Origin: Alphaproteobacteria bacterium
Lineage (GTDB): Bacteria; Pseudomonadota; Alphaproteobacteria; Micropepsales; Micropepsaceae
Direction: 5' to 3'
DNA length: 64,000 nucleotides
NCBI GenBank assembly: GCA_028871795.1
Contig: JAGWMG010000001.1
Location: forward strand, 62,001 to 126,000
The notes beneath the pieces were generated by a model that saw only the letters and a program-made list of their open reading frames with translations, did not search any database and was not told the origin of the DNA. Of the stretch, positions 1 to 9,960 are shown piece by piece; the first letter of the stretch is position 1, and each line of letters opens with the position of its first letter. A program made the translations under genes and the position numbers.

Positions 1-1
1 G

Positions 2-940
2 CTCGACGTGGCCTCTTCGCTCGCCGAGCTTGCCGCTGCGCAGCGTCATGTCTGTCCCAAGGTCGACGACAGCCGGGCTTTCGCGATTTCGCGCGGCCGC
101 CATGCGGTGGTCGAAGCCGCGCTGGCGGCGGCGCATGCCGGCTTCGTGCCCAACGATTGCGATCTCGTCTCCGACAAACGGCTGTGGCTGGTGACCGGAC
201 CGAACATGGCGGGCAAATCGACTTTCCTGCGCCAGAACGCGCTGATCGCCATCCTGGCGCAGATGGGCGCCTACGTTCCGGCCGAGCGGGCGCATATCGG
301 CATTGTCGACCGCCTATTCAGCCGCGTCGGCGCCGGCGACGATCTGGCGGCGGGCCGTTCGACTTTCATGGTGGAGATGGTGGAGACCGCCGCCATCCTC
401 AACCAGGCGACGGACAAAAGCCTGGTGATCCTGGACGAGATCGGCCGCGGCACGGCCACCTTCGACGGGCTGGCCATCGCCTGGGCCACCGCCGAGCATC
501 TGGCGGCGAAGAACAAGTCGCGCGCGCTGTTCGCCACCCACTATCACGAAATGACGGCGCTCGCCGAACGCCTGCCGTCGCTCGCCTGCGTCACCATGCG
601 CGTCAAGGAATGGAACGACACCATCGTCTTCCTGCACGAAGTGGTGCCCGGCGTCGCCGACCGTTCCTACGGCATCCACGTCGCCAAGCTGGCGGGGCTG
701 CCCGCACCGGTGGTGGCGCGCGCGCAAGAGGTTCTGCGCGCGCTGGAGGAAGGCCGCGAAGGCCATCAACCGCTCGCCCGCATCGACGATCTGCCGCTAT
801 TCAACGCCACCGCACCGCCGCAAAAACTGGCCAAACAAAGTAAAGTGGAAGATATGTTGCGAATCATTGATCCTGATGCACTCACGCCCAAGGAAGCGTT
901 GGAGACGATTTATGCCCTCAGGAAGACGCTTGATTCATAA
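2..940 (+). CDS. mutS: DNA mismatch repair ATPase MutS, C-terminal part (5' end outside window)
   Basis: MutS recognises mismatches and small loops and uses ATP to recruit MutL. Only the last ~312 codons lie in the window; the frame is open from base 2. Counting from the GTG at base 8, the Walker A motif GPNMAGKST is at residues 64-72, the Walker B/signature DEIGRGT at about 143-149 and the conserved FATHYHEM further on. After these comes the C-terminal helical tail, which ends ALRKTLDS. The ATPase core is complete and shows no damage; the missing mismatch-binding, connector and lever domains are simply upstream of base 1. The stop at 938-940 is about 50 bases before the next gene. Confidence 0.96.
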   Translation, partial: LDVASSLAELAAAQRHVCPKVDDSRAFAISRGRHAVVEAALAAAHAGFVPNDCDLVSDKRLWLVTGPNMAGKSTFLRQNALIAILAQMGAYVPAERAHIGIVDRLFSRVGAGDDLAAGRSTFMVEMVETAAILNQATDKSLVILDEIGRGTATFDGLAIAWATAEHLAAKNKSRALFATHYHEMTALAERLPSLACVTMRVKEWNDTIVFLHEVVPGVADRSYGIHVAKLAGLPAPVVARAQEVLRALEEGREGHQPLARIDDLPLFNATAPPQKLAKQSKVEDMLRIIDPDALTPKEALETIYALRKTLDS

Positions 941-989
941 CGCTAAAGAAGCGGTCAATGTAGCTAAGGAACTTGCGCCATCCCCGCCC

Positions 990-1499
990 ATGCATGAACG
1001 CACCGCGAGCGGATTGGCAGGACTACCCCGCGGTCTTATCCACCGTATGCGTGAGCTCGCTTACTCTTGCCTCTATGTGCTTGGGCCTGAGGCGGCGAGG
1101 CCAGTGAAAATTGGTTACGCAACGAATATCTTTGACCGTTACTCCTCTTTGCAGGGCGGAAATCCGCAGCAGCTTCGTGTTCATTTTATCGAGTGGACGC
1201 CTGGTCGGCGAGTCGCGGCCAGGATCGAAATCGAAGTCCATCGCTTGCTTGATATTGCAGGTAGAAGGATACGCGGAGAATGGTTTGACGTCAGCGCCAC
1301 ACAGGGCCGAGATGCAATTCGTATTGCAGCAACGAATTTGAATCTGCGCCTATTTTCTCATCAAGAGATGATTCGGCGTTGCGGCTTCCAGCACGAAAAA
1401 GAGCTTGTCGAAGAATTCTCATCAGCATCCTATAGGTATTCTGTGCATGGTGATGTATCCCACAACGAAGAACCGAAACGAAAGCCGCGAGAAAAATGA
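990..1499 (+). CDS. GIY-YIG nuclease family protein (T5orf172/MUG113-like), low G+C
   Basis: A 169-residue protein whose centre looks like the GIY-YIG fold of the T5orf172/MUG113 branch: CLYVLG at residues 27-32, then VKIGYA at 39-44, a following LQ-GNPQ segment and the family-typical GEWF near residue 97. The ATG at 990 was chosen because the upstream part of the frame overlaps mutS; ATG 1047 is also possible. Two 60-base lines inside the gene count to 42% and 45% G+C, far below its neighbours, and codon use differs accordingly, so recent acquisition is likely. The N-terminus and the Glu/Lys-rich tail have no recognisable domain. A nuclease role is inferred from the fold only; the true substrate is unknown. 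Confidence 0.7.
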   Translation: MHERTASGLAGLPRGLIHRMRELAYSCLYVLGPEAARPVKIGYATNIFDRYSSLQGGNPQQLRVHFIEWTPGRRVAARIEIEVHRLLDIAGRRIRGEWFDVSATQGRDAIRIAATNLNLRLFSHQEMIRRCGFQHEKELVEEFSSASYRYSVHGDVSHNEEPKRKPREK

Positions 1500-1567
1500 A
1501 TCGGCAATATGACAAGGTGACGTCCACATAGTTGTTTCAAAGGATCAGGTAAGGCATTGTCAGATTG

Positions 1568-2041
1568 ATGAGCGCCTCCACAATACCTCGTCCGCGCAAA
1601 TTCCTGGTCGTCGTCGACAAGACGCCCGAATGCCGGGTGGCGTTGCGCTTCGCCGCGCGCCGCGCCCAGCATACCGGCGGGCGGGTGTCGCTGCTGTGCG
1701 TCGCGGAGCCCGCCGATTTCCAGCAATGGAAAGGCGTGGAAGAGATTATGAAGGACGAGGCCCACCAGGAAGCGGAAAGCCTCGTCTATGACGCGGCCAA
1801 GACCGTCAACGAGCTGACCGGTCTCATGCCCGAACTCCTGATCGAGCACGGCGTGCCGTCGGAATGCCTGCTCGACTTGGTCTGCCGGGACAAGGATATC
1901 TCCATTCTCGTGCTGGCGTCGGGAACCTCCAAAGAGGGACCCGGCCCGCTGGTCAGCCTGTTTGCCTCCACCGTCCAGGCCATTCCGGTCACCATCGTCC
2001 CCGGCAACCTAACCGACGAGGCCGTGGACGAACTGGCGTAG
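1568..2041 (+). CDS. Universal stress protein (UspA family)
   Basis: A 157-residue single-domain Usp protein. It opens with the typical first strand FLVVVDKT, followed by ECRVALRFAARRA and GRVSLLCVAEP, and ends with the ILVLASG / VTIVPG strands of the Rossmann-like core. Usp proteins are soluble, dimeric and often bind ATP; the glycine loop here (LASGTSKEGPGPLVS) departs from the classic GxxGx9G(S/T), so nucleotide binding is uncertain. A TTG directly precedes the chosen ATG and could serve instead. It stands alone between the low-G+C GIY-YIG gene and a small membrane protein gene. Confidence 0.85.
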   Translation: MSASTIPRPRKFLVVVDKTPECRVALRFAARRAQHTGGRVSLLCVAEPADFQQWKGVEEIMKDEAHQEAESLVYDAAKTVNELTGLMPELLIEHGVPSECLLDLVCRDKDISILVLASGTSKEGPGPLVSLFASTVQAIPVTIVPGNLTDEAVDELA

Positions 2042-2128
2042 CGCGTACACGCATTGTTCTTACGGAACCCTTGCGTCCCTTCGCGCGAACGCGATAGTTC
2101 CACACGCTGACATGGCAGGAACACCGAT

Positions 2129-2323
2129 GTGACCGGGAAGATCGTCATTCTGGCGGCCTTGGCAGTTGTCGCCGCAGTCCTGCTGGCCGGCGTCGTGGTG
2201 ATGGCCATCGGCGGCAACGCCTCGGCGCGCTGGTCCAACGTCTTGATGCGCTACCGCATCCTGGCCCAGGCGGTCGCACTCTTGGTCATCCTTCTGGTGG
2301 TCTATTTCGCGGCCGGACATTAA
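2129..2323 (+). CDS. Small twin-transmembrane protein, HIG1-like
   Basis: A 64-residue protein with two hydrophobic helices (about residues 4-27 and 45-62) separated by a short polar loop carrying ARWSNVLMRYRI. That loop and the layout match the bacterial HIG1/twin-transmembrane proteins, small inner-membrane proteins associated with respiratory complexes in mitochondria and alphaproteobacteria. It starts with GTG, with AGGA about 8 bases upstream as ribosome binding site. It is monocistronic, about 65 bases before leuC. The family assignment rests on topology and the loop motif; the function here is inference. Confidence 0.7.
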   Translation: MTGKIVILAALAVVAAVLLAGVVVMAIGGNASARWSNVLMRYRILAQAVALLVILLVVYFAAGH

Positions 2324-2389
2324 CGGCGCGAGCCCTTGCCACAGGCTGCGTGCTCGTGTTTTTAGCGCCTGGAACGGGACCGCAAAACG

Positions 2390-3835
2390 ATGGGCAAGAC
2401 GCTCTACGACAAGATCTGGGATGCGCATCTGGTGCATCAGGCGCCCGGGGAATCCAGCGTCCTCTATATCGACCGTCATTTGGTGCACGAAGTGACCAGC
2501 CCGCAGGCCTTCGAGGGCTTGCGCACGGCCGGGCGAAAGGTGCGCCGTCCCGAACTTGCCCTGGCTGTCGCCGACCACAACGTGCCTACCAAGGATCGTG
2601 CCAAGGGCATCGCCGATCCGGAATCGCGCGAGCAGATTGCCACGCTGGAAAAGAATGCGCGCGCGTTCGGCATCGATTATCTGGCGATGGACGATGTCCG
2701 CCAGGGCATCGTGCACATCGTCGGCCCCGAACAAGGATTCACCCTGCCGGGCACTACCATCGTCTGCGGCGATTCCCACACCTCCACGCACGGCGCCTTC
2801 GGGGCGCTCGCCTTCGGCATCGGCACCAGCGAAGTCGAACACGTGCTCGCCACCCAGACCCTGCAGATCTCCAAAGCGAAGAACATGCGCGTTACCGTGA
2901 ACGGCCTGCTGCCGTCCGGGGTCACCGCGAAAGACATGGCGCTGGCCGTGATCGCCAGGATCGGCACGGCGGGTGGCACCGGCACCGTCATTGAATATGC
3001 CGGCGAGGCGGTGCGCGCGCTCACGATGGAAGGGCGCATGACCTTGTGCAACATGACCATCGAAGCCGGCGCGCGCGCCGGCTTGATCGCGCCCGACGAA
3101 ACCACCTTCGCTTATGTCGCGGAACGCCCGCGGGCGCCGAAGGCGGCGGCCTTCGAGGCGGCGGTCAAGTATTGGAGCACGCTGAAGTCCGACGATGACG
3201 CGCCGTTCGACGCCGAGATCGTGCTCGATGCGCGCGACATCGTGCCGATGGTGAGCTGGGGCACCTCGCCCGAGCAGGCGCTGCCGGTGACCGGCGTTGT
3301 CCCCGATCCGTCTGCGTTTGTCGACGAGAACAAACGCAAAGGAATCGAGCGGGCGCTGGCCTATATGGACCTCAAACCCGGCACGCCGCTCACCGAGGTG
3401 AAGATCGACCGTGTTTTCATCGGCTCCTGCACCAATGGGCGGATCGAGGATTTGCGCGCCGCCGCCGCCGTCGCCAAAGGCAGGAAGATCGCCGCTCATG
3501 TCGGCGCCATGGTGGTTCCCGGCTCCGGCCTGGTGAAGCATCAGGCCGAGGAAGAAGGCCTGGATCGCATCTTCCTCGAAGCGGGCTTCGAGTGGCGCGA
3601 GCCGGGCTGCTCGATGTGCCTGGCGATGAACGCCGACAAGCTTCAGCCGGGCGAGCGCTGCGCCTCCACCTCCAACCGCAATTTCGAGGGCCGTCAGGGC
3701 CGCGGCGGGCGGACCCATCTGATGTCGCCGGCCATGGCCGCGGCGTGCGCGATTGCAGGGCATCTGGCGGACGTACGGGAAATATCGACCCTGATCGGAA
3801 GCGACGAGGGTCACAAGGCCGGGAAGCGGTGCTAA
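2390..3835 (+). CDS. leuC: 3-isopropylmalate dehydratase large subunit LeuC
   Basis: The large subunit of isopropylmalate isomerase, which interconverts 2- and 3-isopropylmalate in leucine biosynthesis together with LeuD. It has 481 residues, slightly longer than the usual ~467. The three [4Fe-4S] cysteines are present at C347 (FIGSCTNG), C407 and C410 (PGCSMC), and the substrate loop near the N-terminus reads VADHNVPT. The C-terminal end ([11 protein letters not shown]) is an extension. No leuD follows: the next gene is a small lipoprotein, so the small subunit must be encoded elsewhere. Confidence 0.96.
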   Translation: MGKTLYDKIWDAHLVHQAPGESSVLYIDRHLVHEVTSPQAFEGLRTAGRKVRRPELALAVADHNVPTKDRAKGIADPESREQIATLEKNARAFGIDYLAMDDVRQGIVHIVGPEQGFTLPGTTIVCGDSHTSTHGAFGALAFGIGTSEVEHVLATQTLQISKAKNMRVTVNGLLPSGVTAKDMALAVIARIGTAGGTGTVIEYAGEAVRALTMEGRMTLCNMTIEAGARAGLIAPDETTFAYVAERPRAPKAAAFEAAVKYWSTLKSDDDAPFDAEIVLDARDIVPMVSWGTSPEQALPVTGVVPDPSAFVDENKRKGIERALAYMDLKPGTPLTEVKIDRVFIGSCTNGRIEDLRAAAAVAKGRKIAAHVGAMVVPGSGLVKHQAEEEGLDRIFLEAGFEWREPGCSMCLAMNADKLQPGERCASTSNRNFEGRQGRGGRTHLMSPAMAAACAIAGHLADVREISTLIGSDEGHKAGKRC

Positions 3836-3865
3836 GGTCCGGCAGGACTTGGAGATGGCGGCAAA

Positions 3866-4183
3866 ATGAACATGCGCATTATTGGAGCGGTTTTCGCGGG
3901 CTTTTTGCTCGCCGGCTGTACCGACGCCGACTGGGATCATGCGATGTCTTATGCTGGGCTTGGACAGTCCGATCAGACCGCGTCGCCGCAAGCCGCACCG
4001 GCCGACGAGTCGGTTGCAGCGCCGACTCCTGCGGCACAGGCCTCCAAATCCGATGACTGGTGCCGGGAGATCGCCAAAGCGGCCGCCGCCGACGCCGCCG
4101 GCAACGGGTTCGATGCGCCAACCCAACAGCACCGGGCCGAAGTGACTTACCGCCAATGCTCTGAAAGCTCACTGGCGCGTTAG
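3866..4183 (+). CDS. Small predicted lipoprotein, unknown function
   Basis: A 105-residue protein with a short basic start, a hydrophobic stretch and a lipobox LLAGC with the acylated cysteine at residue 18. It should therefore be exported and lipid-anchored in the envelope. The mature part is an Ala/Pro/Gln-rich linker followed by a small region with two cysteines (DDWCREIAK and TYRQCSES) that could form a disulfide. It lies 30 bases after leuC on the same strand and runs convergently toward priA, 9 bases away. No family is recognised. Confidence 0.7.
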   Translation: MNMRIIGAVFAGFLLAGCTDADWDHAMSYAGLGQSDQTASPQAAPADESVAAPTPAAQASKSDDWCREIAKAAAADAAGNGFDAPTQQHRAEVTYRQCSESSLAR

Positions 4184-4192
4184 GACCAGATC

Positions 4193-6388
4193 TCAGAAAA
4201 AACTCACCGGGTCGACGTCGACCGTCAGCCTGACCGATTTCGCGAAGGTCGCGGCGTTGAGCCAGGCGCGCAGATAAGCCTGCACGTCGACATATTTCTC
4301 CGCCTGCACCAGGAGGCGTTCGCGCGTCTGCCCGCGCAACAGCGAATAGAACGCCGGCGTCGGTCCCCACACCTTGACGCCGCGCGCCGCCGGCGCCGCC
4401 TTCGCCAAGGCGCGTCCCGCCGCCCGCACCGTATCGTCGTCGCGGCCCGACAAGATGATCGCCGCCAGCCGACCGAAGGGCGGAGCGTGGGTGACCTCGC
4501 GGTATTTGCGTTCCTGCTCGTAGAAGGCGTCGCGGTCGGCGGATGCCAGCGCCTTCATCACCGCGTCGCCGGGATTGCGGGTCTGCATCAGCACCAATCC
4601 GGGTTTCTCCGCACGTCCCGCGCGGCCCGCCACCTGATGCAGCAACTGGAACGTCCGCTCGCGGGCGCGCAGATCGCCGTCCGAGCCGCCAAGGTCCGCA
4701 TCCACCACGCCCACCAGCGTCAGTTGCGGGAAATGGTGGCCCTTGGCCACGATTTGGGTGCCGATCAAGACGTCGATCTCGCGCTTGGACATGGCGCGGA
4801 TGGCCGCCTGCGTTTCCGCCGGTCCGTGCATGGTGTCGGACGAGGCGATGGCCAGCCGCGCCTCGGGAAACACACTCTTAAATTCCTCCGCCACGCGCTC
4901 GACGCCCGGCCCGCAAGCCGCCAGCGTTCCCGCCTCTCCGCATTGCGGGCATTGGGGCGGCGTCGCCGTCTCATAACCGCAATGATGGCAGACGAGCCGC
5001 TTGCGGTAGCGATGCTCCACCAGCCAGGCCGAGCATTGACGGCAGACCATCTTGTGGCCGCAGGCTTCGCACAAGGTCAGCGGCGCATAACCGCGCCGGT
5101 TGAGGAACAGCATCGCCTGCTCGCCGGCGCCTAGCGTCACCGCCAGCGCCTCGCGCAGGGGCGGCGACAGGAACGTGCCCGGCTCGCCGCGCGCTTCGCG
5201 CATGTCGATCAGGCGCACGTCCGGCATTACGGCCACGCCGTGGCGGCGATGCAGCTTCAGATGCGCATAGCGTCCGCCCGTCGCGTTGACATAAGTCTCC
5301 AGCGACGGCGTGGCGCTGGCCAGCACCACCGGACAATTCTCGATGCGGCCGCGTACCACCGCCATGTCGCGGGCGTGATAGATGGCGCCGTCTTCCTGTT
5401 TGTAGGCCTGTTCGTGTTCCTCGTCGACGATGACGAGGCCGAGCGCCTTGAACGGCAGGAACAGCGCCGAACGCGCCCCCACCACCACGCGCGCTTCGCC
5501 GTTCATCGCCGCGCGCCAGGTGCGTCTGCGCTCCTTCTGCGACAGGTCCGAATGCCATTCGGTGGGGCGCGTGCCGAAGCGTTCGGCAAAGCGGTCCAGA
5601 AACTGCACGGTCAGCGCGATCTCCGGCAGCAGGATCAGGGTTTGCTTTTCGCGCCGCAGCGCTTCGGCGACGGCTTCGAAATAGGTCTCGGTCTTGCCCG
5701 ATCCGGTGACGCCGTCGAGCAGGCTGACCGCGAAGCGGTGTCCCGCCACGCCGCCGCGCAAGAGGTGCGCCGCTAGGTCCTGCTCGGTGTTGAGCGTCGG
5801 CTTGGAGAAATCGGGATCGGGCGATTGAAACGGCGGAAATTCGGGAAGTTCGACTTCGCAAAGCGCGCCCGCGTCGATCAGGGCACGCACCACCGATGGG
5901 CTGGCGTTCGCTTCTTCGGCAAGCTGGGCGGCCTGCCGCGCCAGTCCGTCCGCCGCGACGGCGAGCACCCGCGCCCGCGGCGGCGTCACCCGTTTGGGCG
6001 CGCCGTTGCCGCGCATATAGCCAACGCGCGGAACCTCCGCATCGAAAGCCTGGCGCGAGCGCAGCGCCATAGCCAGCACCAGCCCCGGCGGCGTCAGCGT
6101 GTACTGCGCCACCCAGTCGATGAAATCGCACAATCCTGCGGGCAAAACCGGCTGTCCGTCGAGGGGAACGGCTTCCTTCAGCCGATTGTCGCCGACCGCG
6201 CCCTCGGCCTTTCCCCACACCACGCCCAGGCTTTGGCGTGACCCCAACGGCGCCGATACCACCAGTCCGCGCCGGACGGCGACGCCGCGCGGCAGCTTGT
6301 AGTCGTAGGCGCCAGCCAGCGGCAGCGGCAGCAAAACGCCCGCCCGCTCGTTCGGGGCATCCGTGGGCCTTAGCGGGGCGTCCTTCAT
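4193..6388 (-). CDS. priA: Primosomal replication restart helicase PriA
   Basis: A 3'-5' DNA helicase that reloads the replisome at stalled forks. About 731 residues from the ATG at 6388; an in-frame GTG at 6397 would add three. The N-terminal DNA-binding domain carries LPLPLAGAYDYKLP. The helicase core has Walker A GVTGSGKT, the DEEH box (VDEEHEQAYKQ) and conserved FLNRRGYAP. The zinc-binding module shows the paired cysteines CEAC, CRQC, CHHC and CPQC, and GRAGRA follows. All the key elements are intact. The gene is transcribed divergently from the DUF484-xerC pair; the start codons are only 46 bases apart. Confidence 0.96.
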   Translation of the reverse strand: MKDAPLRPTDAPNERAGVLLPLPLAGAYDYKLPRGVAVRRGLVVSAPLGSRQSLGVVWGKAEGAVGDNRLKEAVPLDGQPVLPAGLCDFIDWVAQYTLTPPGLVLAMALRSRQAFDAEVPRVGYMRGNGAPKRVTPPRARVLAVAADGLARQAAQLAEEANASPSVVRALIDAGALCEVELPEFPPFQSPDPDFSKPTLNTEQDLAAHLLRGGVAGHRFAVSLLDGVTGSGKTETYFEAVAEALRREKQTLILLPEIALTVQFLDRFAERFGTRPTEWHSDLSQKERRRTWRAAMNGEARVVVGARSALFLPFKALGLVIVDEEHEQAYKQEDGAIYHARDMAVVRGRIENCPVVLASATPSLETYVNATGGRYAHLKLHRRHGVAVMPDVRLIDMREARGEPGTFLSPPLREALAVTLGAGEQAMLFLNRRGYAPLTLCEACGHKMVCRQCSAWLVEHRYRKRLVCHHCGYETATPPQCPQCGEAGTLAACGPGVERVAEEFKSVFPEARLAIASSDTMHGPAETQAAIRAMSKREIDVLIGTQIVAKGHHFPQLTLVGVVDADLGGSDGDLRARERTFQLLHQVAGRAGRAEKPGLVLMQTRNPGDAVMKALASADRDAFYEQERKYREVTHAPPFGRLAAIILSGRDDDTVRAAGRALAKAAPAARGVKVWGPTPAFYSLLRGQTRERLLVQAEKYVDVQAYLRAWLNAATFAKSVRLTVDVDPVSFF

Positions 6389-6434
6389 GCGGTACACTTT
6401 GGATCGCGATTCTCAACGGTCAATCCATACTGCC

Positions 6435-7142
6435 ATGAACCGTAACGGCGAAAGCGCGCCATCTCTGGACCCGGCTCAGGCCGCCGCCGAAGCCGTCAAG
6501 GCTTATATCCGCATGCACCGGGCGCGGCTGGCTGCGGACGGAGAGCTCCTCGCGCTGCTGCTGCCGGAACGCTTCGAGGGCGCCGAGGTGCGCGATCTGC
6601 AGCGCTTCGCCATCGAGCGGCTGGCGGCCGAGAACCAGGCGCTGAAGATCGAGCGCGACGCGCTCAAGGGTTCCCAGGACCGCGGCGCGCGGCTGGGCGA
6701 AGGGGTGCGCCGTTTCGTACTCGATCTGCTTGACGCCCGCAGCTTTGCCGACGTCATCGCCGTGGCGCAGGGTGCCGCCGGCGCTTTCGGCGCCGACAAA
6801 GCCGTGTTCTGCGTCGAACGCAGCGACGGCATCGACGCGGCCGCAACGCAAGGCGTTCGTCTGATCGGCCCCGGAACGGTGACGGCCGTTCTCGGACCGG
6901 GCGGCATGGGAGCCATCCTGTCGGGCGGCGGCGAACTTCTCTTCGGTCCGGGTGGGGCGGCGTACAAGAGCCTCGCGGCGTTCCGCCTGCGGTTTGGCGG
7001 CGATGCGCGCGGAGCGCTTTATGTGCTGGGCGCGGTCGCCGAGGGACGCTTCGAAGGGCGGGAAATCGAAGCCGATCTCGGCTATTTCGCGCGCGCGCTG
7101 GAACGGGCGATTCGCGCATGGCTCGATCTGCCGAAGGCTTGA
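6435..7142 (+). CDS. DUF484 family protein
   Basis: A 235-residue soluble protein of the DUF484 family, a GAF-like fold preceded by a short helical region (AENQALKIERDALK looks coiled-coil). Many proteobacteria place a DUF484 gene directly before xerC, as here, where its last 25 bases overlap the xerC start. The start is placed at ATG 6435 (MNRNGES); upstream codons of the frame fall in the priA promoter region and lack family character. The biochemical role is unknown; the tight coupling hints at a link with chromosome dimer resolution or division. Confidence 0.85.
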   Translation: MNRNGESAPSLDPAQAAAEAVKAYIRMHRARLAADGELLALLLPERFEGAEVRDLQRFAIERLAAENQALKIERDALKGSQDRGARLGEGVRRFVLDLLDARSFADVIAVAQGAAGAFGADKAVFCVERSDGIDAAATQGVRLIGPGTVTAVLGPGGMGAILSGGGELLFGPGGAAYKSLAAFRLRFGGDARGALYVLGAVAEGRFEGREIEADLGYFARALERAIRAWLDLPKA

Positions 7143-8035
7143 AGCAGGCCTGGCTTGCGGCGCTGGCGCATGAGCGGCGCGCCAGCCCGCATACGCTGCG
7201 CGCTTACGGCGACGATCTTCAGCGGTTTCTGTCCTTCCTCAACGAACACAAAGGTCGTACGCCCGACGAGCGCATGCTGGCGAAGCTGGTGCCCGCGGAC
7301 ATCCGCGCCTTCGTGACCCGGCGCCGCCGCGAAGGATTGGGCGCGCGCGGCGTGCAGCGGGCGCTGGCGGCGGTGAGAAGCTTCTTTCGCCATCTCGCCC
7401 GCGAAGGAATTCTCGACAACGCCGCGCCGCGCGCCATCCGCACGCCGCGCATCGCGCGCACCCTGCCGCGGCCGCTGAGCGAAGCCGATGCGGCGCGCAC
7501 GCTCGAGGAGGCGGGCGAGCACGACGTCGAATGGCTGGGGGCGCGCGACGCGGCGCTGCTTACTTTGCTCTATGGGGCGGGCTTGCGCATTTCGGAAGGC
7601 CTGAGCCTGAAGCGCGGCGACGTGCCGCTCGGCCCGTCGCTCAGCGTGCTCGGCAAGGGGCGCAAGGAACGCAGCATCCCCGTCCTGCCGGTCGTGCGCG
7701 AAGCGGTGGAACGCTACGCCGCCCTGCTTCCGTTTTCGGGCGCGCGCGGCGACGCGCTGTTTCTGTCCCGGCGCGGCAAACCGATGAGCGCGCGCGAGGC
7801 GCAAGCTCTGATGCAGAGATTGCGCGGCAGGCTCGGTCTGGGCGAACGGGCGACACCTCACGCGCTGCGTCATTCCTTCGCCACCCATATCCTTGCCAAC
7901 GGCGGCGATTTGCGCGCGGTGCAGGAACTGCTCGGCCACGCCTCGCTGTCCACCACGCAGACCTACACCGAGATCGACGCGCGCAAGATGTTGGAGGTGT
8001 ACGGACACGCCCATCCGCGCGGCAAGCCCGCCTAG
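7118..8035 (+). CDS. xerC: Tyrosine recombinase XerC
   Basis: A site-specific tyrosine recombinase that, with a partner, resolves chromosome dimers at dif. 305 residues, usual for XerC/XerD. The N-terminal SAM-like core-binding domain spans about residues 5-100. The catalytic set is complete: R157 (GLRISE), K180 (GKGRKE), H248 and R251 (HALRHSF), H274 (GHASL) and the nucleophile Y283 (TQTYTEID). The start ATG lies inside the end of the DUF484 gene, suggesting translational coupling. XerC rather than XerD is chosen because of the DUF484 neighbour; sequence alone does not settle it. Confidence 0.9.
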   Translation: MARSAEGLKQAWLAALAHERRASPHTLRAYGDDLQRFLSFLNEHKGRTPDERMLAKLVPADIRAFVTRRRREGLGARGVQRALAAVRSFFRHLAREGILDNAAPRAIRTPRIARTLPRPLSEADAARTLEEAGEHDVEWLGARDAALLTLLYGAGLRISEGLSLKRGDVPLGPSLSVLGKGRKERSIPVLPVVREAVERYAALLPFSGARGDALFLSRRGKPMSAREAQALMQRLRGRLGLGERATPHALRHSFATHILANGGDLRAVQELLGHASLSTTQTYTEIDARKMLEVYGHAHPRGKPA

Positions 8036-8214
8036 AGCCTGATCCATCCTTGTGGAAGCGCTGCGGATCATGCGTTTGAGACCTCGCCGGGGAAAGAAGT
8101 CAAAACCTGGATCGTGTCGCCGTGTTCTTTGCTTGCGCCGCAAACAGCGCCCTCGTCAGGGGAGTGAGGCCATGACAGAATGCAAACCTGAGCGACAAGC
8201 AAAGAGGGCTTCGC
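8036..8214. other. Intergenic region between xerC and fhs with a degenerate palindrome
   Basis: A 179-base gap. Near its start the inverted pair TGATCC (8040-8045) and GGATCA (8065-8070) encloses about 19 bases. The arrangement resembles degenerate copies of the dispersed GATC-rich palindromes common between alphaproteobacterial genes. The ribosome binding site of fhs (AAAGAGGG) lies at the far end. No gene or structured RNA was recognised. Confidence 0.35.
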
Positions 8215-9894
8215 ATGACGGCCGTTCGCAGCAATATCGAAATAGCCCGCGACGCGAAAATGAAACCGATCGCCGATGTCGGCCGCAAGATCGACATTCC
8301 GGGCGACGCGCTCCTGCACTATGGCCCGACCAAAGCCAAGCTCAGCCACGATTTCATCAAGAACGTTCAAAGTCGCAAGAACGGCAAGCTTGTTCTGGTC
8401 ACCGCCATCACGCCGACGACGGCGGGCGAAGGCAAGACGACGACGACTGTCGGCCTCGTTGACGGACTCAATCGTCTCGGCAAGCGGGCGATGGGCTGCT
8501 TGCGCGAGCCCTCGCTTGGACCCTGCTTCGGCATGAAAGGCGGCGCCGCCGGCGGCGGTTATTCGCAAGTGGTGCCGATGGAAGACATCAATCTGCATTT
8601 CACCGGCGATTTCCATGCCGTCACCTCGGCCAACAATCTGCTGGCCGCGATGATCGACAATCACCTTTATTGGGGAAACGCGCTCGGACTCGATTCGCGC
8701 CGCATCGCCTGGCGCCGCGTCATTGACATGAACGATCGCGCCCTGCGTTCGATCGTGACCTCACTCGGCGGGGTTGCCAACGGCTTTCCGCGCGAGGACA
8801 GTTTCGACATTACGGTCGCCTCCACCGTGATGGCGGTGCTCTGCCTGGCGACCGATCTCAGGGATCTCGAGCGCCGGCTCGGCAATATCATCATCGGACA
8901 GACGCGCGAGCGCAGGAACGCCATCGCCAGGGACATCAGCGCGGCGGGCGCCATGGCGGCGTTGCTGAAGGACGCGCTCATGCCCAATCTGGTGCAGACG
9001 CTGGAGAACAATCCGGTGTTTGTCCATGGCGGGCCTTTTGCCAATATCGCCCACGGCTGCAACTCGGTGGTCGCCACCACGACTGCGCTCAAGCTTTGCG
9101 ATTACGTCGTGACCGAGGCTGGTTTCGGCGCCGATCTCGGTGCCGAGAAATTTTTCGACATCAAATGCCGCAAGGCGGGCCTCAAGCCATCCGCCGCGGT
9201 GCTCGTCGCGACCGTGCGGGCTTTGAAGATGCACGGCGGCGTCGCGCGTGACGATCTCAAGCATGAGAACGTGGCAGCGGTGATCGACGGCTCGGCCAAC
9301 CTCGTGCGCCACATCGACAATCTCAAAAAATTCGGTGTGCAGGTGGTCGTCGCCGTCAATCGATTCACCGGCGATACCGACGCCGAGATCGCCGCGATTG
9401 CCAAAGCGGCCGGGGAACGCGGCTGCAAGGCGGTGCTTTGCACGCATTGGGCGGACGGCGGGGCCGGCGCCGCAGAGTTGTCTCGCGAAGTGGTGGCGCT
9501 GTGCGAGTCGGGCGGGGCGGATTTCAAGCCGCTTTACCCGGACAGCATGGGGCTGTGGGACAAGCTGCGGACAATCGCGACCGAACTTTACGCCGCCGGC
9601 GAAGTCACAGCCGACAAGAATGTGCGCCAGAGTTTTGACGAGATGCAGGAGCAGGGCTTCGGCCATTATCCGATCTGCGTCGCCAAAACTCAGTATTCGT
9701 TCTCGACCGATCCGAACCTCAAGGGGGCGCCCACCGGTCACCGGTTCCACGTGCGCGACGTGCGCCTTTCGGCGGGAGCGGAATTCGTGGTGGCGATTGC
9801 CGGCGACATCATGACCATGCCCGGCCTGCCGCGCGTGCCCGCGGCCAACGCGATCCACCTGGACGACAAGGGACGGATCGAGGGACTGTTCTAG
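8215..9894 (+). CDS. fhs: Formate--tetrahydrofolate ligase
   Basis: Joins formate and tetrahydrofolate at the expense of ATP to give 10-formyl-THF, feeding purine synthesis and one-carbon metabolism. 559 residues, the usual size. The P-loop-like motif is [13 protein letters not shown] near residues 64-76; the family-typical [21 protein letters not shown] follows within the next ~45 residues, and [10 protein letters not shown] is near the C-terminus. A good ribosome binding site (AAAGAGGG) precedes the ATG. Monocistronic, convergent with the MFS gene. Fhs occurs in many but not all proteobacteria, so formate is probably a usable one-carbon donor here. Confidence 0.96.
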   Translation: MTAVRSNIEIARDAKMKPIADVGRKIDIPGDALLHYGPTKAKLSHDFIKNVQSRKNGKLVLVTAITPTTAGEGKTTTTVGLVDGLNRLGKRAMGCLREPSLGPCFGMKGGAAGGGYSQVVPMEDINLHFTGDFHAVTSANNLLAAMIDNHLYWGNALGLDSRRIAWRRVIDMNDRALRSIVTSLGGVANGFPREDSFDITVASTVMAVLCLATDLRDLERRLGNIIIGQTRERRNAIARDISAAGAMAALLKDALMPNLVQTLENNPVFVHGGPFANIAHGCNSVVATTTALKLCDYVVTEAGFGADLGAEKFFDIKCRKAGLKPSAAVLVATVRALKMHGGVARDDLKHENVAAVIDGSANLVRHIDNLKKFGVQVVVAVNRFTGDTDAEIAAIAKAAGERGCKAVLCTHWADGGAGAAELSREVVALCESGGADFKPLYPDSMGLWDKLRTIATELYAAGEVTADKNVRQSFDEMQEQGFGHYPICVAKTQYSFSTDPNLKGAPTGHRFHVRDVRLSAGAEFVVAIAGDIMTMPGLPRVPAANAIHLDDKGRIEGLF

Positions 9895-9919
9895 ACTCTT
9901 TGATTGTCGCACAATTTTG

Positions 9920-9944
9920 CGGCGAACCGTTATGTACTTCGCCG
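9920..9944. terminator. Hairpin between convergent fhs and MFS genes
   Basis: The perfect 7-base arms CGGCGAA (9920-9926) and TTCGCCG (9938-9944) flank an 11-base loop, midway between two convergent stop codons. There is no clear T-run on either strand, so this is only a candidate bidirectional terminator. Confidence 0.4.
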
Positions 9945-9960
9945 GATTGCGCTCTGGAAA

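Noticed and set aside
2060..4156. 698-codon minus-strand frame across leuC
   Set aside because: leuC on the other strand has all three cluster cysteines at canonical positions; the minus frame shows no domain.
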